Positions 43,936-52,587 of a stretch of 64,000 nucleotides of DNA are shown one piece after another. The position numbers and the translations under genes are program-made. The notes below the pieces were generated by a model. That model was not told the DNA's origin, made no database searches, and saw nothing but the letters and a program-made list of their open reading frames with translations. The stretch covers positions 1 through 64,000 of the forward strand of contig JAIUPC010000004.1 of assembly GCA_020161655.1 (NCBI GenBank). The letters run 5' to 3'. How positions within the stretch are numbered: the stretch's first letter is position 1; every line of letters begins with the position of its first letter. This stretch comes from Pseudomonadota bacterium. Its GTDB lineage: Bacteria > Pseudomonadota > Alphaproteobacteria > Rhodobacterales > Rhodobacteraceae.

Positions 43936-45060
43936 ATGCGCCTGAAACTCGGGATGGTCGGTGGCGGGCAGGGCGCCTTCATCGGTGGCGTTCACCGGAT
44001 CGCGGCACGGCTCGACGGGCGCTGGGAACTGGTTGCAGGCGCTTTTTCATCAGACCCGAAGCGTGCCGCTGCTTCGGCTGCCGATCTGGGCATAGCACCT
44101 GATCGCGCCTATGCCGACTTCACCGAGATGGCGCTGAGCGAGTCTCGCCGCCCCGACAAGATCGACGCTGTCGCCATCGTCACGCCGAACCATTTGCACG
44201 CCAAAGTCGCTTCGGCCTTTCTCAAGGCAGGCATCGCGGTCATTTGCGACAAGCCAATGACGGCAACGCTGGGCGAGGCCGAGGAACTGGCCACGCTTGT
44301 CTCCGAAACCGGTGTGCCGTTCATCCTGACGCAGACCTACACCGGTTATCCCATGGTCCGGGAGGCGCGCGCCATGGTGGCGCGCGGCGACATTGGGCAA
44401 GTGCGGCACGTTCAGGTCGAATACCTGCAGGACTGGTTGTCCGGGCCGGTTGAACAGACCGGGCAGAAGCAGGCGGCCTGGCGCACCGACCCGAAGTTCT
44501 CGGGCGAAGGTGGCTGCATTGCCGATATCGGAACACATGCCGTCAACCTCGCCACCTTCGTGACCGGGCTGCGGCTGCAGGCTGTACTGGCTGACCTGAC
44601 CGCCTTTGAGCCGGGCCGCCGACTGGATGACAACGCGGCAGTCCTGCTGCGCTTTACGACAGAGGCAAAAGGGATGATCTGGGCCAGCCAGATCGTGCCC
44701 GGCACCAAGAATGCCCTCCGCCTTCGCATTGCAGGCGACCGTGGCGGTCTCGCCTGGGATCAGGAAAACCCGGATATGCTGGAATTCACTCCTGTCGGTG
44801 AGCAGATACGGCTCATTCGGCGCGGTGAGGCTGGGACCAGCGCCTTTGCCCGAACGCCGGCAGGCCATCCCGAAGGCTATCTTGAGGCCTTCGCCACACT
44901 TTACGCGGATGCGGCGGCACGGATCGGCCAGAAGGCGGCCGCTTCCGCAGTAGAGGCAAATGACCTCTTGCCGGGCGCAGAGGATGGCCTTGTGGGAATG
45001 CGCTTCGTCGCCGCCTGCATCCGCTCCAGTCATTCTGGCGGGACCTGGACCCCGGTCTGA
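43936..45060 (+). CDS. Gfo/Idh/MocA-family oxidoreductase 2
   Basis: A 374-residue oxidoreductase. It has LGMVGGGQGAFIGGVHRIAAR (nucleotide loop GGGQGAFIGGVH), VICDKPMTATLGEA (EKP-type Lys, Asp for Glu) and GCIADIGTHAVNLATF. It differs from enzyme 1 in the loop and belongs to a separate subgroup. ATG 43936 was chosen; the earlier frame overlaps the ABM gene region. It is the last gene before the IS debris, 80 bases from its left edge. Two such enzymes may act in sequence on the same sugar. Confidence 0.92.
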   Translation: MRLKLGMVGGGQGAFIGGVHRIAARLDGRWELVAGAFSSDPKRAAASAADLGIAPDRAYADFTEMALSESRRPDKIDAVAIVTPNHLHAKVASAFLKAGIAVICDKPMTATLGEAEELATLVSETGVPFILTQTYTGYPMVREARAMVARGDIGQVRHVQVEYLQDWLSGPVEQTGQKQAAWRTDPKFSGEGGCIADIGTHAVNLATFVTGLRLQAVLADLTAFEPGRRLDDNAAVLLRFTTEAKGMIWASQIVPGTKNALRLRIAGDRGGLAWDQENPDMLEFTPVGEQIRLIRRGEAGTSAFARTPAGHPEGYLEAFATLYADAAARIGQKAAASAVEANDLLPGAEDGLVGMRFVAACIRSSHSGGTWTPV

Positions 45061-45138
45061 TCCGGCGTCAAGGGATGTTAGCCGCCCCCTGCCGCCGGGC
45101 CGAATAGCCGGGCATCAGGGTCGAATGGCTATGCCGGG

Positions 45139-45475
45139 GGGTGTCAAAAGAACCGGGCTTGAGGCGGGCAGGGCGGTTTCGTTACTTCAAGACCAATGCC
45201 GAGATCATCCGCCTTGCCGTCTTGCTGTACGTCCGGTTCCCACTCTCGCTCCGGAACGTCGAAGGTCTAATCCATGAGCGGAGCATCGAAGTCTGCCACG
45301 AGACGGTCAGGTTCCGGTGGCACCGATTTGGGCCGATGCTCGCTTCGGAGATCCGCAAGTGACGCGTCGAAGGGATGAAATCGAGCCACTGGCGCTGGCA
45401 TCTCGACGCGGTGTTCTTGAAGATTACCGGTGAACGGCACAACCGTTGGCGGGCGGTCGATCACGAAGGCAAGGG
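45139..45475 (+). pseudogene. 5' fragment of an IS6-family transposase
   Basis: Reads FRYFKTNAEIIRLAVLLYVRFPLSLRNVE, like the intact copy, then hits TGA at 45360-45362 where the intact gene has CGA, and continues to about 45475, where the next IS copy begins. Compared with the intact copy, the leader GGTTTCGT is joined directly to TACTTCAAG, so the start codon and about ten codons are deleted. Nonfunctional; remains of an earlier insertion. Confidence 0.88.
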
Positions 45476-46288
45476 GTCTTGTCAGAAGAACCTGCTTGAG
45501 GCGGGCAGGGTGGTTTCGTAGTTTCCGTCCATGACGAAGCGCTCCCCCTTCCGTTACTTCAAGACCTCGCCCGAGATCATCCGCCTCGCGGTGATGATGT
45601 ACGTCCGGTTCCCGCTTTCGCTTCGAAATGTGGAGGATTTGCTGCACGAGCGCGGGATCGACATTTGTCATGAGACTGTACGGTTCTGGTGGCACAGGTT
45701 CGGCCCGATGTTTGCCGCTGAAATCCGAAAGCGACGTGTCAAGGGAATGCGATCGACTCGCTGGCGGTGGCATCTCGACGAGGTTTTTGTGAAGATTAAC
45801 GGCGAACGCCACTATCTGTGGCGGGCCGTTGATCACGAGGGTGAGGTCCTCGAAAGTTTCGTGACGAAGAAGCGGAACAAGAAGGCAGCTTTGAAATTCC
45901 TCAAGAAATCGATGAAGCGGCACGGTCGCGTCGATACGATCGTAACTGACCGGCTTCGCTCCTACGGCGCGGCCTTGAAGGAGATCGGCGCGGTCGGTCG
46001 CCAGGAAACCGGTCGCTGGTTGAACAATCGCGCGGAGAATTCGCATCTGCCGTTCCGACGACGCGAGCGTGCCATGCTTCGGTTCAGGCGAATGCGAACG
46101 TTACAGAAGTTTGCGTCCGTCCACGCATCCGTTCTCAACCTGTTCAACTCGGAGCGCAGCCTCTCCTCGCGACAGAATTTCAAGCTGAACCGCGCCGCTG
46201 CTCTCGCCGAGTGGCGCGGTCTCTATGCTACATAAGGCACAGCCATCCTGCCCTAGCTGAGACTGGTTCGCATTTGTCTGCCAGCACC
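45476..46288 (+). mobile_element. IS6-family insertion sequence with intact transposase
   Basis: The element spans about 813 bases around one transposase gene. The right end, read outwards, is GGTGCTGGCAGAC at 46276-46288 and begins GGTGCTG, like IS6-family ends. It is fixed because the next base continues an interrupted IS481-type gene. The left end is approximate: the copy joins the truncated copy near 45475 and no exact inverted repeat is visible, so the element may be left-truncated. The same right-end sequence occurs at 19055 and 62609. Confidence 0.7.
45531..46235 (+). CDS. IS6-family transposase (intact)
   Basis: A 234-residue DDE transposase. The N-terminal HTH region (FRYFKTSPEIIRLAVMMYVRF) is followed by WWHRFGPMFAAEIRKR, first Asp in WHLDEVFVKI (about residue 84), second Asp in IVTDRLRSYGAA, and Glu in NNRAENSHLPF. 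Length is usual for IS6/IS26-like enzymes. It is the only undamaged IS6 transposase in the window and could mobilise the others' ends if those persist. Confidence 0.95.
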   Translation: MTKRSPFRYFKTSPEIIRLAVMMYVRFPLSLRNVEDLLHERGIDICHETVRFWWHRFGPMFAAEIRKRRVKGMRSTRWRWHLDEVFVKINGERHYLWRAVDHEGEVLESFVTKKRNKKAALKFLKKSMKRHGRVDTIVTDRLRSYGAALKEIGAVGRQETGRWLNNRAENSHLPFRRRERAMLRFRRMRTLQKFASVHASVLNLFNSERSLSSRQNFKLNRAAALAEWRGLYAT

Positions 46289-46540
46289 ACTTCGCTTCCT
46301 CGGCCTCGGTCAGAACGTTCGAGCGCGGTTCCGCCTGCCTCGTCTTCATAACTTCGACCGTGGTCTGCTTCTGCCATTTCGCGACGGGTCTTGGGGTTGA
46401 TGCCCGGTTCCCGGCTCAGCTGCGCGGGCGAAGCTTGCGATCGCGGTATTGCTGCTCTGACGGCGTGCCCTCGCCATGGTGCTCGGACCAATGGCGCACC
46501 ATGGCTCGATCGTGGCGCTGCCATGACGAACTTGTCCCAA
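46289..46540 (-). pseudogene. N-terminal fragment of an IS481-type transposase, cut by IS6
   Basis: On the minus strand the start reads (TTG) GQVRHGSAT, similar to the MGQVLHGSA start of IS481-type transposases, then continues after frame changes as GINPKTRREM and MKTRQAEPRSNVLTEAEEA. The similarity breaks exactly where GGTGCTGGCAG, the IS6 right end, begins. The remaining part of the gene is absent, so the IS6 element inserted here and later lost the other side. Nonfunctional. Confidence 0.7.
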
Positions 46541-46576
46541 AGTGCATCATTCCAATCCTTCGAAAGGATCGCACCA

Positions 46577-47308
46577 TCAAACCGTGGGATCAAACACCTC
46601 GGCGTGGTGCTCTTTCAGTCGCGGAAAGCCGTAGGCACCGACTTTCGAGGTCAGATAGCCACCTCCCACCAGGCCCTCGCCCAGCTTCACTGCGGCGCTG
46701 ACGCCGTCGATCACAGGAATTCCGGCCACGTCCTGCAAACGGGCGCAGAGTTCGGACATTCCCGCGCAGCCCAGCAACACCGCCTCGGCACCATCGCTGT
46801 CGCGGGCGGCGCGGATCTCGTGCAGCAGTCGCCGCTCGCTGGTCTCGGGATCCTGCTCGAGCGCAAGCACTGGCATGTTCACCGACCTCACGCTGCGGCA
46901 GCGCGGCGCGGCGCCGTAGCCCGCGACGAGATCCTCGATGATCGGAACCGACCGGGGCAGGGTGGTGACAACGGAGAACCGGCTGGCAATGGTGGCGGCG
47001 ACATGAACCCCGGCCTGACAGATGCCGACCACCGGCCCGCGGGCAATTTCGCGTGCCGCGGCCAGTCCTGGGTCGTCGAAGCAAGCGATTACATAGGCGT
47101 CGATGCCTCGCGCCTCGCCGCCCCGGATCAGGTCAAGCATAGCAGGAACGGCCATCGCCTCGTCAGCATGGCCCTCGATGCTGGCAGGTGTGCCATGTGC
47201 AGTCACCGCTTCGATCCGTGTGCCGGGAAAGGCGCAGCGTCGGGCGCTTTCGGCGATCTGCGCCGTCATCGAGGCCGTGGAGTTCGGGTTGATGACCATG
47301 ATCTTCAT
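46577..47308 (-). CDS. Asp/Glu/hydantoin racemase-family protein
   Basis: A 243-residue racemase of the Asp/Glu/hydantoin family, with MVINPNSTASMTAQI at the start and two Cys positions: VIACFDDPGL and VLLGCAGMSEL, which act as the acid/base pair. Hydantoin racemases interconvert D- and L-5-substituted hydantoins. ATG 47308 overlaps the flavin-reductase stop (ATGA). With two amidohydrolases in the same block a cyclic-ureide pathway is plausible. A malonate-decarboxylase-like role is an alternative. Confidence 0.87.
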   Translation of the reverse strand: MKIMVINPNSTASMTAQIAESARRCAFPGTRIEAVTAHGTPASIEGHADEAMAVPAMLDLIRGGEARGIDAYVIACFDDPGLAAAREIARGPVVGICQAGVHVAATIASRFSVVTTLPRSVPIIEDLVAGYGAAPRCRSVRSVNMPVLALEQDPETSERRLLHEIRAARDSDGAEAVLLGCAGMSELCARLQDVAGIPVIDGVSAAVKLGEGLVGGGYLTSKVGAYGFPRLKEHHAEVFDPTV

Positions 47309-47958
47309 GAATTCACCGTGGTCGAAAGGCGCGCTGCCGCCGGCATCGGAGGGGTGGGCATGACGAACTGGCGGTCCGAGGTGATGTAGTTGTCGGCATG
47401 CAGGCGGGCAATCGGCTGGTAGGTGTCGGGGTCGACGTAGCGCCCGGCGGCATCGAGGCATTCCCGTCGGACATGCATCTGGACGACCTCGCCGATCACG
47501 ATCAGCCGGCGCCCGTATTCCAGCAGCCTGTCCACCCGGCATTCCATCGCGCAGGGGCTTTCGACGATGCGTGGCGCCCCGATATGCAGGCTCCGCGCCG
47601 AGGTCAGCCCCGCCAGTTCAATCTCGTCAACATCTGCGGCGACGGGAAGGCCGCAGACCAGCATCGCGTCGGCCAATGCCATGTCGACCATGTTCACCAC
47701 GAATTCGCCGTCCCGGCGAATGTTGCGCACGGTATCTTTCTCTTGCCCATCGGGCCGGGTCTGGATGCCAAGGATCACCAGGGCCGGATCATGCGAGAAG
47801 ACGTTGAAGAAACTCATCGGCGCGGCATTGCCCTTGCCGCTCTCGGACCTTGTTGACACCAGCGCGATGGGGCGCGGGCCGACGAAGTTCGTCAGCAGTC
47901 GATATCGGTCCTGCGGCTCGATCCGGGTGAAGTCGAATGACATGGTCTGAACATGCAT
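47305..47958 (-). CDS. Flavin-reductase-like FMN-binding protein
   Basis: A 217-residue flavin reductase-domain protein: YRLLTNFVGPRPIALVSTRS and GNAAPMSFFNVFSHDPALV are FMN-site segments. It could supply reduced flavin to a partner monooxygenase, but none is encoded in this block, so direct oxidoreduction is possible. ATG 47958 follows a GAGGG site; an internal Met at 47943 is an alternative. It is divergent from the GntR regulator with the operator between them. Confidence 0.87.
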   Translation of the reverse strand: MHVQTMSFDFTRIEPQDRYRLLTNFVGPRPIALVSTRSESGKGNAAPMSFFNVFSHDPALVILGIQTRPDGQEKDTVRNIRRDGEFVVNMVDMALADAMLVCGLPVAADVDEIELAGLTSARSLHIGAPRIVESPCAMECRVDRLLEYGRRLIVIGEVVQMHVRRECLDAAGRYVDPDTYQPIARLHADNYITSDRQFVMPTPPMPAAARLSTTVNS

Positions 47959-48011
47959 CGTGAAGGCCCTCTGGATTGCGGATTGCAATCCGGTTATGAT
48001 GCCCAACATGA

Positions 48012-48030
48012 TTGTCGACATTTTTGTTGT
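48012..48030. promoter_or_regulatory. GntR-type operator, copy 1
   Basis: TTGTCGACATTTTTGT (48012-48027) contains the palindrome TGTCGACA and occurs again, inverted, at 48896-48911. It lies between the divergent flavin-reductase and GntR/FCD genes. TTGTC...GACAA half sites are usual for FCD-type GntR repressors. Confidence 0.65.
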
Positions 48031-48101
48031 CAACCGGAACCTGATGTCGATCGACATTCCGGCCTGCGCACCAGAAGCGTCACTGCCAACGAGGAGACCA
48101 G

Positions 48102-48788
48102 ATGTATCAGGGCACGGAAGCAGCTGTCGGACCGGCCGCCGAAATTTGCGAACGAATCTGGCTTTCCATCGCGGAACGGCGCCTGCGGCCTGGAACCCGG
48201 CTGAAGGAAGAGCAGCTGGCGGAAGTCTTCGAGGTCAGTCGTGCACGTGTGCGACAGGCTCTCGCGATGCTGGAAAGCGATGGGTTGGTCACGATCCTGC
48301 CGAATCGCGGCGCCTTCGTGGCAGAGCCCGGCGTGCATGAGGCGCGCGATGTGTTCCACTTTCGCCGCCAGGTCGAGGCGCGCGTGTTGGAACGGCTGAC
48401 GGACAGCATCGACGAGACCGCCATACCCCGGCTCGAAGCCCATCTGGCACTGGAACGGGAAGCTGATGCGAAGGGCGACAAGACTGCGATCATCCGGCTG
48501 TCAGGCGGGTTTCACCTGCTCCTGGCCGAGCTTTCTGGGTCGACCTTCCTGGTCAGCATGCTGCGCGACCTGATCTCGCGTTCGACCCTCATTGCCACGA
48601 TGTATCGCCGTCAGGTCGATCACAATTGCGGCCCCGACGAACATGCCGCGCTCATCGAGGCGATTCGTGCAAGCGACCTGGCCGAGGCGGTTCGACTGAT
48701 GGACGACCACCTGTGCCACGTCGAGGATGAGTTGGACCTGACGGAAGCCGTGTCCGTGCTGCGGGACTTGCGCGAAGCGCTGGTCTGA
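48102..48788 (+). CDS. GntR-family (FCD) transcriptional regulator
   Basis: A 228-residue regulator. The N-terminal winged HTH includes LRPGTRLKEEQLAEVFEVSRARVRQALAML (key part EVSRARVRQAL) and the C-terminal FCD all-helical effector domain includes FHFRRQVEARVLERL, SGGFHLLLAELS and DEHAALIEAIRASD with the metal His residues. Likely represses both the racemase/flavin-reductase transcript and the peptide-transport operon, because the same site is found before both. Such regulators often sense carboxylate or amino-acid-like ligands. Confidence 0.9.
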   Translation: MYQGTEAAVGPAAEICERIWLSIAERRLRPGTRLKEEQLAEVFEVSRARVRQALAMLESDGLVTILPNRGAFVAEPGVHEARDVFHFRRQVEARVLERLTDSIDETAIPRLEAHLALEREADAKGDKTAIIRLSGGFHLLLAELSGSTFLVSMLRDLISRSTLIATMYRRQVDHNCGPDEHAALIEAIRASDLAEAVRLMDDHLCHVEDELDLTEAVSVLRDLREALV

Positions 48789-48895
48789 GTCCCGCCTTTC
48801 ATGGCCGAAACCGGTGTGGTCTTGCCAGCCGCACTGTTTGCTGCTGCCTCCCTTCCAGCCTGAACACCCGAAGTCTACGTGAGGAAAAATGCCAG

Positions 48896-48936
48896 ACAAA
48901 AATGTCGACAAAATGATTGACATAAAAGTCGTCAAG
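48896..48936. promoter_or_regulatory. GntR-type operator, copy 2, before the dipeptide-type transport operon
   Basis: ACAAAAATGTCGACAA at 48896-48911 is the exact reverse complement of operator copy 1. Further half sites (TTGACAT at 48918, GTCGTCAAG at 48928) follow. The site is 133 bases before the binding-protein start. Confidence 0.65.
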
Positions 48937-49043
48937 CCTGACTGTTGATATGTCGCCGGGCTGGAATCGCCGGGTCGACCGTTTCAACCGCCGGCAAACC
49001 CGCAGCAGACGGGCAACACCGGCCACGACAGGGACCGATCCTG

Positions 49044-50606
49044 ATGACCATCAAAGCCTCGCTACTTACCTGTGCTGCCATCGCCTGTCTCGCCGGCGGC
49101 GCTTCGGCCGAGACGCTGCGCTGGGGGGCAGCGCGCGACATCAACTCTCTTGACCCCTATTCCTACGGGTCGACCTTCACGATCAGCTTTCTGAACCACG
49201 TCTACGAAGGGCTGGTGCGATACAACGACAAGCTTGAGATCGAGCCCGCGCTGGCCACCGAATGGGAAGTGCTGGAGGGCAATGTCTGGCGGTTCAAGCT
49301 GCGCGAAGGGGTCAAGTTTCATGACGGGGCCGAGTTTACAGCCGATGACGTCGTGGCTTCGCTGACCCGCGTCAGCCACCCGGATTCGCCGTTGCGGGGG
49401 AATCTGCCGGCCTATGTCTCGTCGGTGAAGGTCGATGACTATACCGTAGACATCACGGTGAACGGCACCTATCCGCTGCTGTTGAACGACCTGACCAACA
49501 TCCACATGTTCGATGCCGGTTGGCTGACCGAACACAAGGCCGAAGTGCCCACCGACGTGGCCAAGAAGGTGGAAGGCTATCCGACCTTCAACGCCAATGG
49601 CACCGGACCCTTCATCGTGGAAAGCCGCGTGCCGGACAGCAAGACTGTACTGGTGGTCAACGAGGGTTGGTGGGATACACCGAAGCACAACCTGACGCGG
49701 ATCGAGTTCACGCCCATCGCATCGGATGCCACCCGCGTTGCGGCGCTGCTGTCGGGCGAGATCGACTTCACCGAAAAGGCCCCGATCCAGGACCTGCCGC
49801 GGCTGGCGGAAACGCCGACGGTGAAGGTGCTGGAAGGCAGCGAACTGCGCACCATCATGTTCGGCTTCACCTTCGCCGACACGCTGAGCAACGGTCAGCC
49901 CAACCTCTTCAAGGACAAGAAGATGCGCGAGGCCGTTGCCGCCGCCATCGACCTCGAACTGATCCAGAAGAAGGTCATGCGCGGCAAGTCGCGGCTTGCG
50001 GGCACCGTGGTCGCGCCGGCAATCCCGGGCTACGACGCTGCGCTCGACACGCCCACGGCTTACGATCCCGACAAGGCTGCGGCCCTGATCAAGGAAATGG
50101 GCGCCGAAGGCTATGAGTTCGAGATCGTCTGCGCCAACGATGTCTGGCTGAACGAGGAAGAGATCTGCAACGCCATGGTCTCGATGCTGACCCGGGCCGG
50201 GCTGAAGCCGATCCTGTCGATCGGACCGAACGCGGTGCAGCAGATCAAGCAGACCAACGGCGAGGCCGACATGTTCAGCTTCGGCTGGGCGAACGAGCCG
50301 ATGCTCGACAGCTACTCGATCCTGCTGCAGGTGTTCCACTCCAAGACCGACAATGCCGGCGTGTTCAACTGGGGCGGTTGGGTCTATCCTGACCTGGACA
50401 AGCTGGTCGATGCCGCCGCGACCGAACTGGACCGGGAAAAGCGCCTGGAGATGCAGGCCGAAGCGCTGAAGATCGTGAAGGATGAGCTGATCATGCTGCC
50501 CTTCCATCAGCAGCCGATGGCCTGGGCCACGTCGGACAAGGTCGAGGCTGTGGTCCAGCTGTCGGACAACAAGGGCCGCCACTGGATGACCCGCATGGCG
50601 GAATGA
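49044..50606 (+). CDS. Dipeptide/oligopeptide-type ABC binding protein
   Basis: A 520-residue DppA/OppA-type (SBP_bac_5) binding protein. Signal peptide: MTIKASLLTCAAIACLAGGA, cut after ASA. Family blocks include WRFKLREGVKFHDGAEFTADD, NGTGPFIVESR and IVKDELIMLPFHQQP. ATG 49044 gives a proper signal peptide; the longer frame from 48945 lacks one. The ligand may be a peptide, but DppA-type proteins also carry glutathione, opines and sugars; given the hydrolases downstream, an N-acyl or cyclic compound is plausible. Confidence 0.92.
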   Translation: MTIKASLLTCAAIACLAGGASAETLRWGAARDINSLDPYSYGSTFTISFLNHVYEGLVRYNDKLEIEPALATEWEVLEGNVWRFKLREGVKFHDGAEFTADDVVASLTRVSHPDSPLRGNLPAYVSSVKVDDYTVDITVNGTYPLLLNDLTNIHMFDAGWLTEHKAEVPTDVAKKVEGYPTFNANGTGPFIVESRVPDSKTVLVVNEGWWDTPKHNLTRIEFTPIASDATRVAALLSGEIDFTEKAPIQDLPRLAETPTVKVLEGSELRTIMFGFTFADTLSNGQPNLFKDKKMREAVAAAIDLELIQKKVMRGKSRLAGTVVAPAIPGYDAALDTPTAYDPDKAAALIKEMGAEGYEFEIVCANDVWLNEEEICNAMVSMLTRAGLKPILSIGPNAVQQIKQTNGEADMFSFGWANEPMLDSYSILLQVFHSKTDNAGVFNWGGWVYPDLDKLVDAAATELDREKRLEMQAEALKIVKDELIMLPFHQQPMAWATSDKVEAVVQLSDNKGRHWMTRMAE

Positions 50607-50614
50607 TGAGCCGG

Positions 50615-50643
50615 CCGCCCGACCCCGAAACGGGGTCGGGCGG
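50615..50643. terminator. 13-bp GC hairpin after the binding-protein gene
   Basis: CCGCCCGACCCCG (50615-50627) pairs perfectly with CGGGGTCGGGCGG (50631-50643) around AAA, 8 bases past the binding-protein stop and 34 bases before the permease. No T-run. Third case in this window of a perfect hairpin directly after a binding-protein gene. Confidence 0.72.
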
Positions 50644-50676
50644 TGCCGCGCCAACTGCAACCGGGGAACCACCGCG

Positions 50677-51648
50677 ATGATCGTCTTTCTTGTGAAACGT
50701 CTGGCCAATGCGGCGCTGGTCATGCTGGCCGTTGCGCTGATGGCCTTCCTGATCTTCCGCTTCGTCGGCGATCCGGTGCAACTGATGGTCAACGAACAGA
50801 CCACCCAGGCCGAGAAGGACGCCCTGCGCGAGGGGCTGGGACTGAACGACCCGGTCGCGGTGCAGTTCCTGCGCTTTGTCGGCAATGCCGTGCAGGGCGA
50901 CTTCGGGGTCTCCTACCGCAACCAGCAAGAGGTGATGAGCCTGATTGCGGAACGCTTGCCCGCCACGATCGAACTGGTCCTGCTGGCCACGATCATCTCG
51001 CTCGTCGTGGGCGTGCCTCTTGGCGTCATCACGGCAATTCACCGCGGCACCTGGTATTCCGAGGGCTTGCAGTTCCTGTCGATCATCGGGGTATCGTTGC
51101 CCAGCTTCGTGATCGGCATCCTGTTGATCCTGGTCTTTTCGGTCATGCTCAACGTCTCGCCTGCCTTCGGACGCGGCGAGGTGGTCAGCATCGGCTGGTG
51201 GACGACCGGCCTTCTGACGCCATCGGGACGGGCCGCATTGATCCTGCCCTCGGTCGCGCTGTCACTTTACCAGATCACACTGGTGATGCGGCTGGTCCGG
51301 GCCGAGATGATGGAGGTTCTGCGCTCCGACTTCATCAAGTTCGCCCGCGCCCGCGGCGTGCCACGCTGGCGCGTCTACTATGTCCACGCCTTGCGCAATT
51401 GCCTGATGCCCGTGGTCACCATGACTGCGATGAACATCGGGTCGCTGATCGCTTTCGCGCTCATCACCGAAACCGTGTTCCAGTGGCCCGGCATGGGAAT
51501 GCTCTTCATCCAGGCCGTAACCTTTGTCGATATTCCGGTGATGGCGGCCTATCTCTGCATCGTTTCCTTCATCTTCGTCGCGCTGAACACCCTGGTCGAC
51601 ATCACCTATGCGCTGATCGATCCGCGCCTGCGCACGGCAAGAGGCTGA
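50677..51648 (+). CDS. DppB-type ABC permease
   Basis: A 323-residue membrane permease. Start IVFLVKRLANAALVMLAVALM contains the first span; GDFGVSYRNQQEVMSLIAERLPATIEL (core GDFGVSY) is the usual B-type segment, and the EAA loop is DFIKFARARGVPRWRVY. About six spans. It is 4 bases before the C-type permease gene. Confidence 0.94.
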   Translation: MIVFLVKRLANAALVMLAVALMAFLIFRFVGDPVQLMVNEQTTQAEKDALREGLGLNDPVAVQFLRFVGNAVQGDFGVSYRNQQEVMSLIAERLPATIELVLLATIISLVVGVPLGVITAIHRGTWYSEGLQFLSIIGVSLPSFVIGILLILVFSVMLNVSPAFGRGEVVSIGWWTTGLLTPSGRAALILPSVALSLYQITLVMRLVRAEMMEVLRSDFIKFARARGVPRWRVYYVHALRNCLMPVVTMTAMNIGSLIAFALITETVFQWPGMGMLFIQAVTFVDIPVMAAYLCIVSFIFVALNTLVDITYALIDPRLRTARG

Positions 51649-51652
51649 CCCA

Positions 51653-52585
51653 ATGATCGCGAACACGCAAACCTCCGGCCGCATCGCCCGTTGGCGGCAA
51701 AGCGACCTGTGGTGGTCGTTCACCCGCAACAAGGCCGCAATGTTTGCGGCGGGGTTGCTGGCGCTGCTGGTGATCTCGGCGTTCACGGCGCCGCTTTATG
51801 CACCGCAGAACCCCTTCGATCCGGCGCAACTTGACCTACTGAATGCCGAGTATCCGCCGATCTGGATCGAGGGCGGGCAATGGCCCTTCCTCCTGGGTAC
51901 CGACACGCAGGGGCGGGATATCCTCTCGGCGATCCTCTACGGCTCGCGCATTTCGATCCTGATCGGGATCGCGTCGGTCCTGCTGGCGCTGCTGGTAGGC
52001 ATCGGGTCCGGGCTGGTGGCGGGATACTTCGGCGGGCTGATCGAAAACCTGCTGATGCGGGTGGGTGACATCCTTCTGTCGATTCCGACGATCCTGATCG
52101 CCATCCTGGTCAGCGCCATCGTGCGCGAGTTGCTGCCCGTCAGCCTGCGTGACGTCGGTGCGGCCGGGGTACTTGTTCTCGCCATCGTGCTGTCGGGCTG
52201 GGTGCAATATGCCCGCACGGTGCGTGCGCAGACAGCCGTGGAGCGCGGCAAGGAGTATGTGCAGGCGGCACAATTGCTGGAAGTGCCGGCGCGCCGCATC
52301 ATGTTCAGCCATATCCTGCCCAATACCCTGACACCGATCCTGGTAGCCGCCACGCTGAATTTCGGCATGGCGATCCTGACCGAAGCGACGCTTTCCTTCC
52401 TTGGCATCGGCATGCCCGCGAGCCAGCCGAGCCTTGGCACGCTGATACGGCTCGGCAACCAGTTCCTGTTTTCGGGGATGTGGTGGATCACTGTCTTTCC
52501 CGTCCTGCAGCTCTGCCTGTTGGTCGTCTCGGTCAATCTGCTGGGCGACTGGCTGCGCGACGCCTTGAACCCGAAACTGAGGTAA
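51653..52585 (+). CDS. DppC-type ABC permease
   Basis: A 310-residue permease. GTDTQGRDILSAILYGSRISI is the characteristic C-type segment (GTDTQGRDILSA), the EAA loop is EYVQAAQLLEVPARRIMFSH, and FGMAILTEATLSFLGIG is near the C-terminus. It pairs with the DppB-type partner as a heterodimer. Two bases separate it from the amidohydrolase gene. Confidence 0.94.
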   Translation: MIANTQTSGRIARWRQSDLWWSFTRNKAAMFAAGLLALLVISAFTAPLYAPQNPFDPAQLDLLNAEYPPIWIEGGQWPFLLGTDTQGRDILSAILYGSRISILIGIASVLLALLVGIGSGLVAGYFGGLIENLLMRVGDILLSIPTILIAILVSAIVRELLPVSLRDVGAAGVLVLAIVLSGWVQYARTVRAQTAVERGKEYVQAAQLLEVPARRIMFSHILPNTLTPILVAATLNFGMAILTEATLSFLGIGMPASQPSLGTLIRLGNQFLFSGMWWITVFPVLQLCLLVVSVNLLGDWLRDALNPKLR

Positions 52586-52587
52586 TC

